Source: an uncultured Bacillota bacterium (lineage in GTDB: Bacteria; Bacillota_I; Bacilli_A; RF39; UBA660). From it: a stretch of DNA of 47,404 bases. The notes under the pieces were generated by a model. That model was not told where the DNA came from and did no database searches. It was given only the letters and a program-made list of their open reading frames with translations. Shown here in pieces: positions 1 to 6,572 of the stretch; positions within the stretch are counted from its first letter, which is position 1; each line of letters opens with the position of its first letter. Location: NCBI GenBank assembly GCA_905205665.1, contig CAJLEF010000007.1:1-47404 (forward strand), in the 5' to 3' direction. Position numbers and translations under genes: made by a program.

Positions 1-23
1 ATGAACTTTTTTTATTAAAACCT

Positions 24-38
24 CAAGTGTTGCACTTG
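24..38 (-). terminator. Weak hairpin after nth
   Basis: A perfect 6-bp inverted repeat, CAAGTG-TTG-CACTTG, lies just past the nth stop. On the minus strand it is followed only by GAGGTTTTAATA, so the U-tract is poor. It is a possible operon end, not a convincing intrinsic terminator. Confidence 0.3.
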
Positions 39-74
39 TTATTATAAATTATCACATAAAAAAACATCAACCAT

Positions 75-710
75 TTATTTTGATTGATGATGACTTTTAT
101 AAAACGAACACATATTTTGTAATTTACATTCCTCACAAAGAGGACTTTGAGCCTTACATTGATATCTTCCGAATAAAACTAATTGATGATGAAGACGACT
201 CCATTTTTCTTTTGGAAACTTTTTCATTAATTTTTTTTCAACCGTTAAAACAGAATCATTTTTATAGGCGTATTTTAAACGTTTAGAAACTCTTTCTACA
301 TGAGTATCGACTGCAATACTTGGTTCATCAAAAATATTAGATAACACAACATTACACGTTTTACGACCAACACCTGGTAGGCTTTCTAAATAAGCTCTAT
401 CATTAGGAACAGCGCCTTGATAATCTTTAAGAAGGCGTCTAGCAATTTCTTGAATATAAAATGTTTTTTTGGTATAAGAACCTAAAGGATAAATGATTTT
501 TTCGACTTCTTTTCGGGGGGCTTCACTTAAAGATGTTAAATCATATTTTTGCCATAATATTTTAGTAGCTTCATTTACTCTTTTATCTGTGCATTGAGCT
601 GACAAAACCGTAGCGATTAAAAGTTCATAAGGCTTATCATAATTAAGTTCACAACGAGCGTCAGGATAAAGCTCGTCTAAATAATTTAATAACAACTCAG
701 TATTCTTCAT
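75..710 (-). CDS. nth: Endonuclease III
   Basis: DNA glycosylase/AP lyase that removes oxidised pyrimidines in base excision repair. The 211 residues equal the length of the E. coli enzyme. The helix-hairpin-helix LPGVGRKTCNVVL (residues 111-123) carries the catalytic Lys at 117, and VDTHVERV carries the catalytic Asp at 135. The C-terminus has the complete 4Fe-4S loop C-x6-C-x2-C-x5-C (Cys185, 192, 195, 201). The gene starts inside the end of dnaD with a 14-nt overlap, so translation is probably coupled. The dnaD-nth order is the same as in Bacillus subtilis. It is the last gene of the cca-dnaD-nth operon. Confidence 0.97.
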   Translation of the reverse strand: MKNTELLLNYLDELYPDARCELNYDKPYELLIATVLSAQCTDKRVNEATKILWQKYDLTSLSEAPRKEVEKIIYPLGSYTKKTFYIQEIARRLLKDYQGAVPNDRAYLESLPGVGRKTCNVVLSNIFDEPSIAVDTHVERVSKRLKYAYKNDSVLTVEKKLMKKFPKEKWSRLHHQLVLFGRYQCKAQSPLCEECKLQNMCSFYKSHHQSK

Positions 711-1335
711 CTTCTAACCAATTATAGTCAAAAAGTTCAACGGGTGCTTTTTTCTCATTTTTCTTCGTGAGCCCTTCATTGACCTCTTTGAGCGTATGAT
801 ATCCTTTCTTCTGCCATTCATATAATATTTTATCAATATATCTTAAACTACTTACCCCATTATAAACGGCTTCTTTTAAAGCACCTAAAATAAGTTCTTC
901 TGAAAAATCCTTTTCTAACCAAGCATTAATAATTTCATATTCCATAGGTGAGATATTACGTCCTAATTCTTTTTGAAAAGTATCAAAAATAGTTTCTTTC
1001 GTTTCAGCTTCTTTTTTCTTTTCCACTTTCTTCCATAAAGATTCATAAAGTGGAGTTAAACTAATGGTTTCACAACGTTTATTTTTTTCGTCTTTACCAG
1101 TATCCACTTCGATAAAATTAAGAGTAATAAGATGATTGAATGCCTGTAAAACTTGTTCTTCTTTTAAAGATAATACTTTGGAAATCTTAGAAACATTTAA
1201 AGTTTTGTCATCCGTATCTTCAAAATACATTAAAAGAAGAAATTCGATTAAAGATAGGTTATTTTTAAGCGCCACTTCGATTAAATGTGAAGATAAAGTA
1301 AATCTTTTTTCTGTTAAAAACTCAATGTTAGGCAT
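697..1335 (-). CDS. dnaD: DnaD-family replication initiation protein
   Basis: Primosomal DNA-remodelling protein used in replication initiation and restart in low-GC Gram-positives. The N-terminal half looks like the winged-helix DnaD domain. The C-terminal half is a DnaD/DnaB_2 domain with its hallmark YIDKILYEWQKKGY near residues 165-180. The frame is open to a GTG at 1344, but the strong site GAGGTGAGG sits just before the ATG at 1335, which gives MPNIEF and 212 residues. The stop codon is TGA, which shows that TGA is not read as Trp here. It follows cca by 17 nt and overlaps nth by 14 nt. Confidence 0.93.
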   Translation of the reverse strand: MPNIEFLTEKRFTLSSHLIEVALKNNLSLIEFLLLMYFEDTDDKTLNVSKISKVLSLKEEQVLQAFNHLITLNFIEVDTGKDEKNKRCETISLTPLYESLWKKVEKKKEAETKETIFDTFQKELGRNISPMEYEIINAWLEKDFSEELILGALKEAVYNGVSSLRYIDKILYEWQKKGYHTLKEVNEGLTKKNEKKAPVELFDYNWLEDEEY

Positions 1336-1352
1336 TTTCCTCACCTCTTTTT

Positions 1353-2435
1353 CTAATACCCATTATTTTTTAAATAAGTTAATATCTCTTCTCTTTCATT
1401 TTTTAATTTTCCTGATAAAATTAAATTTTCAATGTGTTCTATTAAAACTCCTAATTCTCTACCTTGTATATGCGTTATTTCACTTATCTCTTTGCCTTGC
1501 AGGGCAATATCCTTACGACTATGAATTGGCATTTTTCTTTCTAAAGCCTCTAATTTTTTCAAAGGATATTTCATTATCTGGGCTGCCACGAGACAATCAT
1601 AATAACCAAACCGGTACAAATTTTGCATATTAATTGTATCACACTTTAAGAGTTCCTCAATATTTTTTTGTCTCATTTTTAAACTTTTAGTTTGGGGGTA
1701 TTCCACCTCTGTTTTAATCTGAGCCCATAAGCCACTTAAATCATTGACATAGACAATACTTTTCGTTGTAATTTGTAACTCTTTAAGTAAATTTAATTGC
1801 CTTAATAAAGTAAAGCCATTGGCAAGTAAAATACCGTCTAATTCTTTTTTTATTCTTGTTAAAGATAATTCATTTAACATTTTTTTATCTCTTTTAATGG
1901 CATTAGCTAAGTTTTTTTCTAAACTAAATTTATAAATACTGGCAAAACGAACTGCTCTTAAAATTCTTAAAGGGTCTTCTCTTACTCTAGTAGTAGGATT
2001 TCCTATTGCTCGTATCATTTTTCTTTTAATGTCTTTTTGACCGTCATACAAATCTATAATCTCTTCGTTACGATTCATATAAAAAGCATTGATAGTAAAA
2101 TCTCTTCTTTCCGCGTCTAAAAGTAAATTATTGGTGTAAGTTATTTTAGAAGGATTTCTGCCTTCATAGGCTTCTTCTTTTCGGTAAGTTGTTATGTCGA
2201 CATTATAACTTCCTATTCGCATATTATAACAACCATATTGTATAGTTTTATAAGATGGTCCAAAAATCTTAATAATGTCGGCTGGTAAAGCATTCGTAGC
2301 AATATCAAAATCGTTAGAACGACGATGAAGCATATAATCACGCACAGCTCCCCCGACAAGATAAGCCTCAAAACCATTTTCTAATATTTTATCTAATACT
2401 TCTTTTATTTCTTTTGGAATCACTATTTTCACCAC
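1353..2435 (-). CDS. cca: CCA tRNA nucleotidyltransferase
   Basis: Adds or repairs the 3' CCA of tRNAs. Class II nucleotidyltransferase head: YLVGGAVRD near residues 25-33, then the metal-binding pair in SNDFDIAT. The ERRDFTINA motif and VREDPLRILRAVRFA follow, typical of the CCA/poly(A) polymerase neck and head. At 360 residues it is a little shorter than B. subtilis Cca (about 400), with no clear C-terminal HD domain. The start is GTG with no good ribosome site; a second GTG three codons in is an alternative. A TATAAT lies about 12 bases upstream, so the mRNA may be nearly leaderless. All five tRNA genes in this window already encode CCA, so its role here may be mainly repair. Confidence 0.93.
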   Translation of the reverse strand: MVKIVIPKEIKEVLDKILENGFEAYLVGGAVRDYMLHRRSNDFDIATNALPADIIKIFGPSYKTIQYGCYNMRIGSYNVDITTYRKEEAYEGRNPSKITYTNNLLLDAERRDFTINAFYMNRNEEIIDLYDGQKDIKRKMIRAIGNPTTRVREDPLRILRAVRFASIYKFSLEKNLANAIKRDKKMLNELSLTRIKKELDGILLANGFTLLRQLNLLKELQITTKSIVYVNDLSGLWAQIKTEVEYPQTKSLKMRQKNIEELLKCDTINMQNLYRFGYYDCLVAAQIMKYPLKKLEALERKMPIHSRKDIALQGKEISEITHIQGRELGVLIEHIENLILSGKLKNEREEILTYLKNNGY

Positions 2436-2446
2436 TTACTACATTC

Positions 2447-2452
2447 ATTATA
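2447..2452 (-). promoter_or_regulatory. Possible -10 box for cca-dnaD-nth
   Basis: TATAAT on the minus strand about 12 nt before the cca GTG. No matching -35 box at 16-18 bp was found (TTTCTT at 17 bp), so this is a weak candidate. Confidence 0.3.
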
Positions 2453-2465
2453 TATTTTTTGCCAT

Positions 2466-2498
2466 GAAAAAGAAACAAACGCTTAAGAAATAAGTGTT
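2466..2498 (-). terminator. Likely terminator after the DUF2752 gene
   Basis: On the minus strand AACACTTA and TAAGCGTT form an 8-bp stem with one mismatch just after the stop codon, followed by TGTTTCTTTTTC. It separates this pair of genes from cca. Confidence 0.4.
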
Positions 2499-2836
2499 GG
2501 TTTCAAAAAAGAAAACAAAGGGATATTCCTTAAAATGCCAAATAAAATAGTTAAGATTAAAAGACTATTTATAAAAAAAGATTTATATTTTTTTGGTATT
2601 TCATAAGGAATGATTTTATAAAAAAGATAACCTACTAAGCATACAAAGACAAAGGGATTATATCGGAAAGCTTGATAAAAACGAAATTGGAATAAAGAAA
2701 GAAACATTCGAGTTATGCCACATCCAGGACAATAAAGACCCGTTAGTAAATAAAACGGGCACTTTAAAGAAATATGAAAAAATTGGACAATTCCTAAATA
2801 TAGGAATAAAACAAGCCCCAAAACTATTTTTTTCAT
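2483..2836 (-). CDS. DUF2752 membrane protein
   Basis: Small integral membrane protein of 117 residues. The family signature CPGCGITR (about residues 36-43) is followed by FRYNPF, the usual DUF2752 pattern of a CxxC pair at a membrane edge. Hydrophobic segments lie near residues 3-20, 60-75 and 87-105. The biochemical role of the family is not known to me. Its ATG overlaps the stop of the upstream DUF4234 gene by one base (TAATG), so the two are translationally coupled, and both carry cysteine pairs next to membrane helices. Confidence 0.85.
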   Translation of the reverse strand: MKKIVLGLVLFLYLGIVQFFHISLKCPFYLLTGLYCPGCGITRMFLSLFQFRFYQAFRYNPFVFVCLVGYLFYKIIPYEIPKKYKSFFINSLLILTILFGILRNIPLFSFLKPTLIS

Positions 2837-3297
2837 TAATTAGAAAATCTATTTAAATCATTTTGGATAAGGCATTCACTCACAATACCAAGACCAAAAA
2901 TACTTAAAATAAGATACAAAACAGAATTATCCGCAATATCTAAGCCATACATTTTTCCAGCAACATATAACTTTTGACCCATTTTATAATTCCAGTAAAT
3001 GCCATATAAGCCACATGTTAAAAGGGTAAAAATTAAAGCAGCTGCACCACTCGATGATTGTTCATCTGATAAACTATTCGTTTCATCTGTCATTGTTACA
3101 AACCAATAAAGGCCATAAAGTCCACAAGTTAGAAAAGATAAAATAACACACAAAGCGATATCTCTTTTTTGAATCATAGGTCGATTAAAATTATGAGTTG
3201 TACTTTTTGGACTTTGATATAAAGGGGCTCCACAGTTTGGGCAAAAATTAGTATCTTCTTTGACCTCTACCCCACAATTGCTACAAAATTTAGCCAT
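2836..3297 (-). CDS. Zinc-ribbon DUF4234 membrane protein
   Basis: Starts with a zinc ribbon: FCSNCG and, 13 residues on, FCPNCG. A hydrophobic tail follows with two copies of the pattern LTCGLYGLYW / LTCGLYGIYW, the DUF4234 hallmark, making a two- to four-helix membrane domain. No function is established. The frame is open to a TTG at 3333, but that codon lies inside the -10 box of the likely promoter (3324-3352). The chosen ATG (MAKFC) leaves a leader of about 20 bases and begins directly at the ribbon, as relatives usually do. An ATG at 3312 is the alternative. Confidence 0.82.
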   Translation of the reverse strand: MAKFCSNCGVEVKEDTNFCPNCGAPLYQSPKSTTHNFNRPMIQKRDIALCVILSFLTCGLYGLYWFVTMTDETNSLSDEQSSSGAAALIFTLLTCGLYGIYWNYKMGQKLYVAGKMYGLDIADNSVLYLILSIFGLGIVSECLIQNDLNRFSN

Positions 3298-3323
3298 TTC
3301 TTCCACATCCATTTCCTGTCTAA

Positions 3324-3352
3324 AGTATATCAAAGTTACTCTCTAATTACAA
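3324..3352 (-). promoter_or_regulatory. Promoter of the DUF4234-DUF2752 pair
   Basis: Minus strand: TTGTAA (3347-3352), 17-bp spacer, TATACT (3324-3329). It decides the start of the DUF4234 gene, because codons upstream of about 3317 cannot be in the mRNA. Confidence 0.6.
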
Positions 3353-3366
3353 TGAATATATTCATT
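3351..3366. promoter_or_regulatory. 16-bp perfect palindrome at the -35 box
   Basis: AATGAATATATTCATT is self-complementary and touches the upstream edge of the -35 box of the DUF4234 promoter. That placement fits a binding site for a dimeric regulator. In AT-rich DNA such a palindrome can also arise by chance. Confidence 0.35.
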
Positions 3367-3426
3367 TTTTACAAGAAGAAAACTCTCAAATTCTCAGATA
3401 AAATATAATAAATAAACATATAAATT

Positions 3427-4347
3427 TTATTTAAAAACACTATATTCGTCCGAAGTATTTTTAGGTTCATATATATTACTTATTTCAATATACAAAGCTT
3501 GTCTTCCCATTGAGTCATAACTTTTATCAAATTCTTTTCTTGATACTTTAATTGCCTTTTCATCTTTTAAAGGATCATTAATATAATAATAGTTTTTATC
3601 CATACCAATTATTACAACAACATGAGCATTTTTGGGATAAGTATATGTTCTTGATTTATCATAACTAAACCATTCATAAATATCTTTAGCTTCACTATAA
3701 TTAATTGTTGTCCATACTAAAACAGGACTACCATTTTGAACATATTCTTCTAAAGGTAATTTATCATCGGAAGTATAAACGTGACCAACTGTATCTTCTG
3801 GAAGTTTACTTTTAAAGATGGTATATAAAGAATTTTTTATTACCGGTAAAAATGTTCCCCATCCTCTGAAAGAATCACTCGGATTTCCTGCATAATATCT
3901 ACTAGGATCAGGTCCATAACGAAGACCATCTTTTTCATAAACTTCTTCTTTGGGTAAATAAAAATCGACATATTCTTTCATACCAATATCAATATTAAAA
4001 TAGTTTAATAACATTGTTGCACTTGCTATTTCACAGCCATTAGGATAATCTGGATTTTGCTTTACTAATGGGAAATTATTAACCACAAAACTATATTGCA
4101 ATTTATCATAATATTCATCTAAAACAGCTTCATAATCAGAAACGCTATAATCATCAGAATTATCGTAGTCGTGTCCATTTTTCGAAAGTATTAATTGATT
4201 AGTATAATAATCATCCATTAACGAAGGAATTATAGCCTGTTTTAGTCTTTCTTTTTCTCTTGAATATAATTTATACCATATAAAATTATTGGCTATTATA
4301 CCAACTATTATTAAAATAATTACTAATATTTTATATTTCTTTTTCAT
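3427..4347 (-). CDS. Membrane-anchored C39-like cysteine peptidase
   Basis: Extracytoplasmic papain-fold protein of the Peptidase_C39_2 type. A single N-terminal helix (residues 5-26) anchors it. The core begins at FPLVKQNPDYPNGCE with the predicted nucleophile Cys105. The partner His242 sits in AHVVVIIGMD and Asp258 in YYINDP, so the triad looks intact. The 306-residue length suits the family. No ABC transporter is nearby, so it is not a bacteriocin leader peptidase fused to an exporter. The substrate is unknown. The ribosome site is weak (GTGATG), and only a -10-like TATAAT (4363-4368) is seen upstream. Confidence 0.8.
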   Translation of the reverse strand: MKKKYKILVIILIIVGIIANNFIWYKLYSREKERLKQAIIPSLMDDYYTNQLILSKNGHDYDNSDDYSVSDYEAVLDEYYDKLQYSFVVNNFPLVKQNPDYPNGCEIASATMLLNYFNIDIGMKEYVDFYLPKEEVYEKDGLRYGPDPSRYYAGNPSDSFRGWGTFLPVIKNSLYTIFKSKLPEDTVGHVYTSDDKLPLEEYVQNGSPVLVWTTINYSEAKDIYEWFSYDKSRTYTYPKNAHVVVIIGMDKNYYYINDPLKDEKAIKVSRKEFDKSYDSMGRQALYIEISNIYEPKNTSDEYSVFK

Positions 4348-4551
4348 TTACATCACAATTTGATTATAGCAAATAATTACATTAAAAGATATTTGTATTA
4401 CTTAAATTTATGTAATTTTTTATTCAAAGATTTCAATATAGTAAATAGATTCAATGTTAGTGTTTAAACAAGATTGCAGATTTATTTTATTTAATTAATG
4501 ATACACAGTCATTATCGCTGATATATCTTTTATCGTATTTAAGGAAAAATC
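4348..4551. other. Intergenic stretch with no gene seen
   Basis: Very AT-rich spacer between the divergent C39 peptidase and rpsD transcripts. I see no RNA gene, conserved hairpin or reading frame in it. Together with the rpsD promoter and leader the gene-free gap runs from 4348 to 4732. Confidence 0.6.
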
Positions 4552-4581
4552 TTGACACTTTCCTATTACATTTAGTATAAT
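4552..4581 (+). promoter_or_regulatory. rpsD promoter
   Basis: TTGACA (4552-4557), 18-bp spacer, TATAAT (4576-4581). Both hexamers are perfect. Transcription would start near 4588, giving an rpsD leader of about 145 bases. Confidence 0.85.
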
Positions 4582-4587
4582 AAAAAG

Positions 4588-4732
4588 CGCTTAGAAGGCA
4601 GGAAGATTTATTTTTTATAATGTGTAGTTAAATAATATTCACTAGTATAATCTGCCATTAGAACGTGTTTGTAACTACTCCCTATAAAAAAGGTCTTGAT
4701 ACTTTTAAGAAATCTATAGAAAGGAGATTATT
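4588..4732 (+). promoter_or_regulatory. rpsD 5' leader, possible S4-binding pseudoknot
   Basis: GGCAG (4597-4601) pairs with CTGCC (4652-4656), and GTAGTTA (4624-4630) pairs with TAACTAC (4672-4678). The two helices interlock as A-B-A'-B', an H-type pseudoknot. S4 is known to repress its own synthesis through structured leaders in E. coli (alpha operon) and B. subtilis (rpsD). The ribosome site AAGGAG (4721-4726) lies downstream of the fold. The link to S4 is inferred from the position. Confidence 0.5.
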
Positions 4733-5335
4733 ATGGCAAGATATACAGGTCCACAATACAAAAAATCACGTCGTTTAAATTTTTCTACATTAGAAAATGG
4801 TCGTGAATTAGCACGTCGTCCTTATGCTCCAGGTGTTCATGGTTCTGACAGACGTAAAAAATTAAGTGAATATGGTGTTCAATTACAAGAAAAACAAAAA
4901 GTACGTATTATGTATGGTGTAAATGAAAAACAATTCCACAAGATTTTTGACCGTGCTTCTAAAATGAAAGGTATTGCTGGTGAAAATTTATTATTCTTAC
5001 TAGAAAGTCGTTTAGACAACTTAGTATATCGTATGGGAATGGCTACTACTCGTCGTGGTGCTCGCCAACTTGTTAACCATGGACATATTACTGTAAATGG
5101 TGTTAAAGTTGATATTCCATCATATACTTGTAAGCCTGGTGATGTTATCGCTGTTAAAGCTGAATCAACAAATCACCCAGCTATTTTAGCTAGTTTAGAA
5201 GCTGTCGTAAACACAAAAGCTTTTGTTGAATTCGACAAAAATAAACTTTCAGGAACTTATTTAAGACGTCCAGATAGAAGCGAATTAAATCCTGAAATCA
5301 ATGAATCATTAATTGTTGAATACTACAACCGTTAA
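4733..5335 (+). CDS. rpsD: 30S ribosomal protein S4
   Basis: Primary 16S rRNA-binding protein that starts assembly of the 30S body. It has 200 residues, as in B. subtilis. The N-terminal domain lacks the CxxC zinc knuckle, so it is the zinc-independent form. The S4 RNA-binding domain covers about residues 92-155 (SRLDNLVYRMG, then GARQLVNHGHITVNG). The start ATG has a strong AAGGAG site. It is a single-gene transcript between a perfect promoter and an intrinsic terminator, the usual arrangement for rpsD in Firmicutes. Codon use is noticeably more selective than in neighbouring genes, as expected for a highly expressed gene. Confidence 0.98.
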   Translation: MARYTGPQYKKSRRLNFSTLENGRELARRPYAPGVHGSDRRKKLSEYGVQLQEKQKVRIMYGVNEKQFHKIFDRASKMKGIAGENLLFLLESRLDNLVYRMGMATTRRGARQLVNHGHITVNGVKVDIPSYTCKPGDVIAVKAESTNHPAILASLEAVVNTKAFVEFDKNKLSGTYLRRPDRSELNPEINESLIVEYYNR

Positions 5336-5340
5336 TAAAG

Positions 5341-5369
5341 AAAAAGTAACATCTCGTTGCTTTTTTTTT
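5341..5369 (+). terminator. rpsD terminator
   Basis: AAAAAGTAAC-ATCTC-GTTGCTTTTT followed by more T residues, with one G-U pair in the stem. Intrinsic terminator six bases after the rpsD stop. Confidence 0.85.
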
Positions 5370-5385
5370 AATTCTTTAATATAAT
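5357..5385 (+). promoter_or_regulatory. Possible promoter inside the rpsD terminator
   Basis: TTGCTT (5357-5362), 17-bp spacer, TATAAT (5380-5385). The -35 box lies in the terminator stem. It would give the next gene its own transcript with a leader of about 12 bases. Confidence 0.45.
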
Positions 5386-5404
5386 TTTAATTAAGGTGAA
5401 TCGT

Positions 5405-6508
5405 ATGGATAAATTAAAAGATATATGGAATGAAAAGAAAAAATTAATTTTAACAATTACTATTGGCGTAGTTGTTTTTATACTTATTATTGTGTTAATC
5501 ATTTTACTTGTTAAAATCTTTACAAGATATGATTATGCTTCTACAGAAAAAATGATGGTTAGTGCCACCACAGAATATTTAAAAACAAATAAAGACCTTC
5601 TGCCAACCGATGATATGAGTACGATAACGGTTATGTATGATACTTTAGTTGGGGGAAAATACATTAAAGAAATGAGTAAAGTAAGTAAAGACTCTTCTTG
5701 TACTGGTAGTGTTGACGTTTATAAAAATAATAATAAATATTATTACATTCCTATTCTTTCTTGTGATAATTATGAAACGAAAACTTTAACTGATAAAATT
5801 TTAGAGAGTGAAGAGATTGCCACGAAAGACGATGGACTTTATTCTCTTAATGAAAACTATGTTTATCGTGGAGAATTTGTTAACAATTACTTCAAATTTA
5901 TGAATACCACATGGCGAATTATTAAGTGGAATGATGATAAAATTTATTTAATCAGTGCTGATACCTTAGATAACAAAGTTAATTATGTTTTTGATGACCG
6001 TTATAATGAAACGGTTAATAGCCAAAAAGGATATAATACTTTTGAAAGTAGTCGTATTTATAATTCTTTAGAATCTTATTATCGTAATAACTTTAAAAAT
6101 TATGAAAAATATTTACAAACAATGGATTCTTGTGTTCATTCAAGAAGTGAAAATGATAAAGATAAAACAGGCGCTATCGAATGTACCAAAACATTTACTA
6201 GTCTTATTTCTCTTCTTTCTACTTATGATTATATGAATGCATCCGTGGATAGCCTATGTAATAAAATTTCTGATCGTAACTGTTCTAATTATAACTATCT
6301 ATCTAAAACTAAAAATAAATGGTGGTTATTAAACGGCACAAATGAAAATACTTATGAAGTCTATAGTTCTAATGCTTCTGGAGTTATTTCTCTAGACGCC
6401 GCGAATAATAAAAAATTCCTTCGTCCAGTTGTAGCAATTCCAACACATATGCTTTATAAATCTGGAAATGGAACTTCCGATAGTCCTTATGAAATTTATG
6501 AATATTAA
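5405..6508 (+). CDS. Anchored surface protein with WRII / LRP-PYEI domain
   Basis: Function unknown. The 367 residues have one N-terminal membrane helix (about residues 12-38) with a short lysine-rich inside segment, then an extracellular region. The core has TTWRIIKW followed by IYLISAD, and the C-terminus reads FLRPVVAIP then GNGTSDSPYEI. The protein at 39347-40804 has the same two landmarks (EIWRIIGI and LVRPSVYLIP, GEGTLENPYEI), so they are paralogues. The WRxx landmark and the RPxx ending resemble DUF6273-type domains common in gut Firmicutes. The start is the ATG after AAGGTGA, not the upstream GTG at 5396. Cysteines in the exported part may form disulfides. Confidence 0.75.
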   Translation: MDKLKDIWNEKKKLILTITIGVVVFILIIVLIILLVKIFTRYDYASTEKMMVSATTEYLKTNKDLLPTDDMSTITVMYDTLVGGKYIKEMSKVSKDSSCTGSVDVYKNNNKYYYIPILSCDNYETKTLTDKILESEEIATKDDGLYSLNENYVYRGEFVNNYFKFMNTTWRIIKWNDDKIYLISADTLDNKVNYVFDDRYNETVNSQKGYNTFESSRIYNSLESYYRNNFKNYEKYLQTMDSCVHSRSENDKDKTGAIECTKTFTSLISLLSTYDYMNASVDSLCNKISDRNCSNYNYLSKTKNKWWLLNGTNENTYEVYSSNASGVISLDAANNKKFLRPVVAIPTHMLYKSGNGTSDSPYEIYEY

Positions 6509-6526
6509 AGCCTAAGGGCTTTTTTT
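6507..6526 (+). terminator. Terminator after the WRII gene
   Basis: AAAGCC-TAA-GGGCTTTTTTT, a compact stem overlapping the stop codon and followed by a T-run. Confidence 0.8.
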
Positions 6527-6542
6527 AATGAGATAATTTAAG

Positions 6543-6572
6543 CAAAAAAAATAGTCCTCGTTAAAGACTATT
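6543..6572 (-). terminator. Terminator of the HerA-like gene
   Basis: AATAGTC and GACTATT form a 7-bp stem that includes the end of the coding region. On the minus strand it runs into seven or more T residues (6543-6550). Confidence 0.75.

Noticed and set aside
697..699. Use of TGA as tryptophan (mycoplasma-type code)
   Set aside because: TGA ends dnaD, the NifU-like gene and the transglycosylase at the expected lengths, and Trp codons are TGG.
2836..3333. TTG start at 3333 for the DUF4234 gene
   Set aside because: The codon lies in the -10 region of the only good promoter, so it is probably not transcribed.
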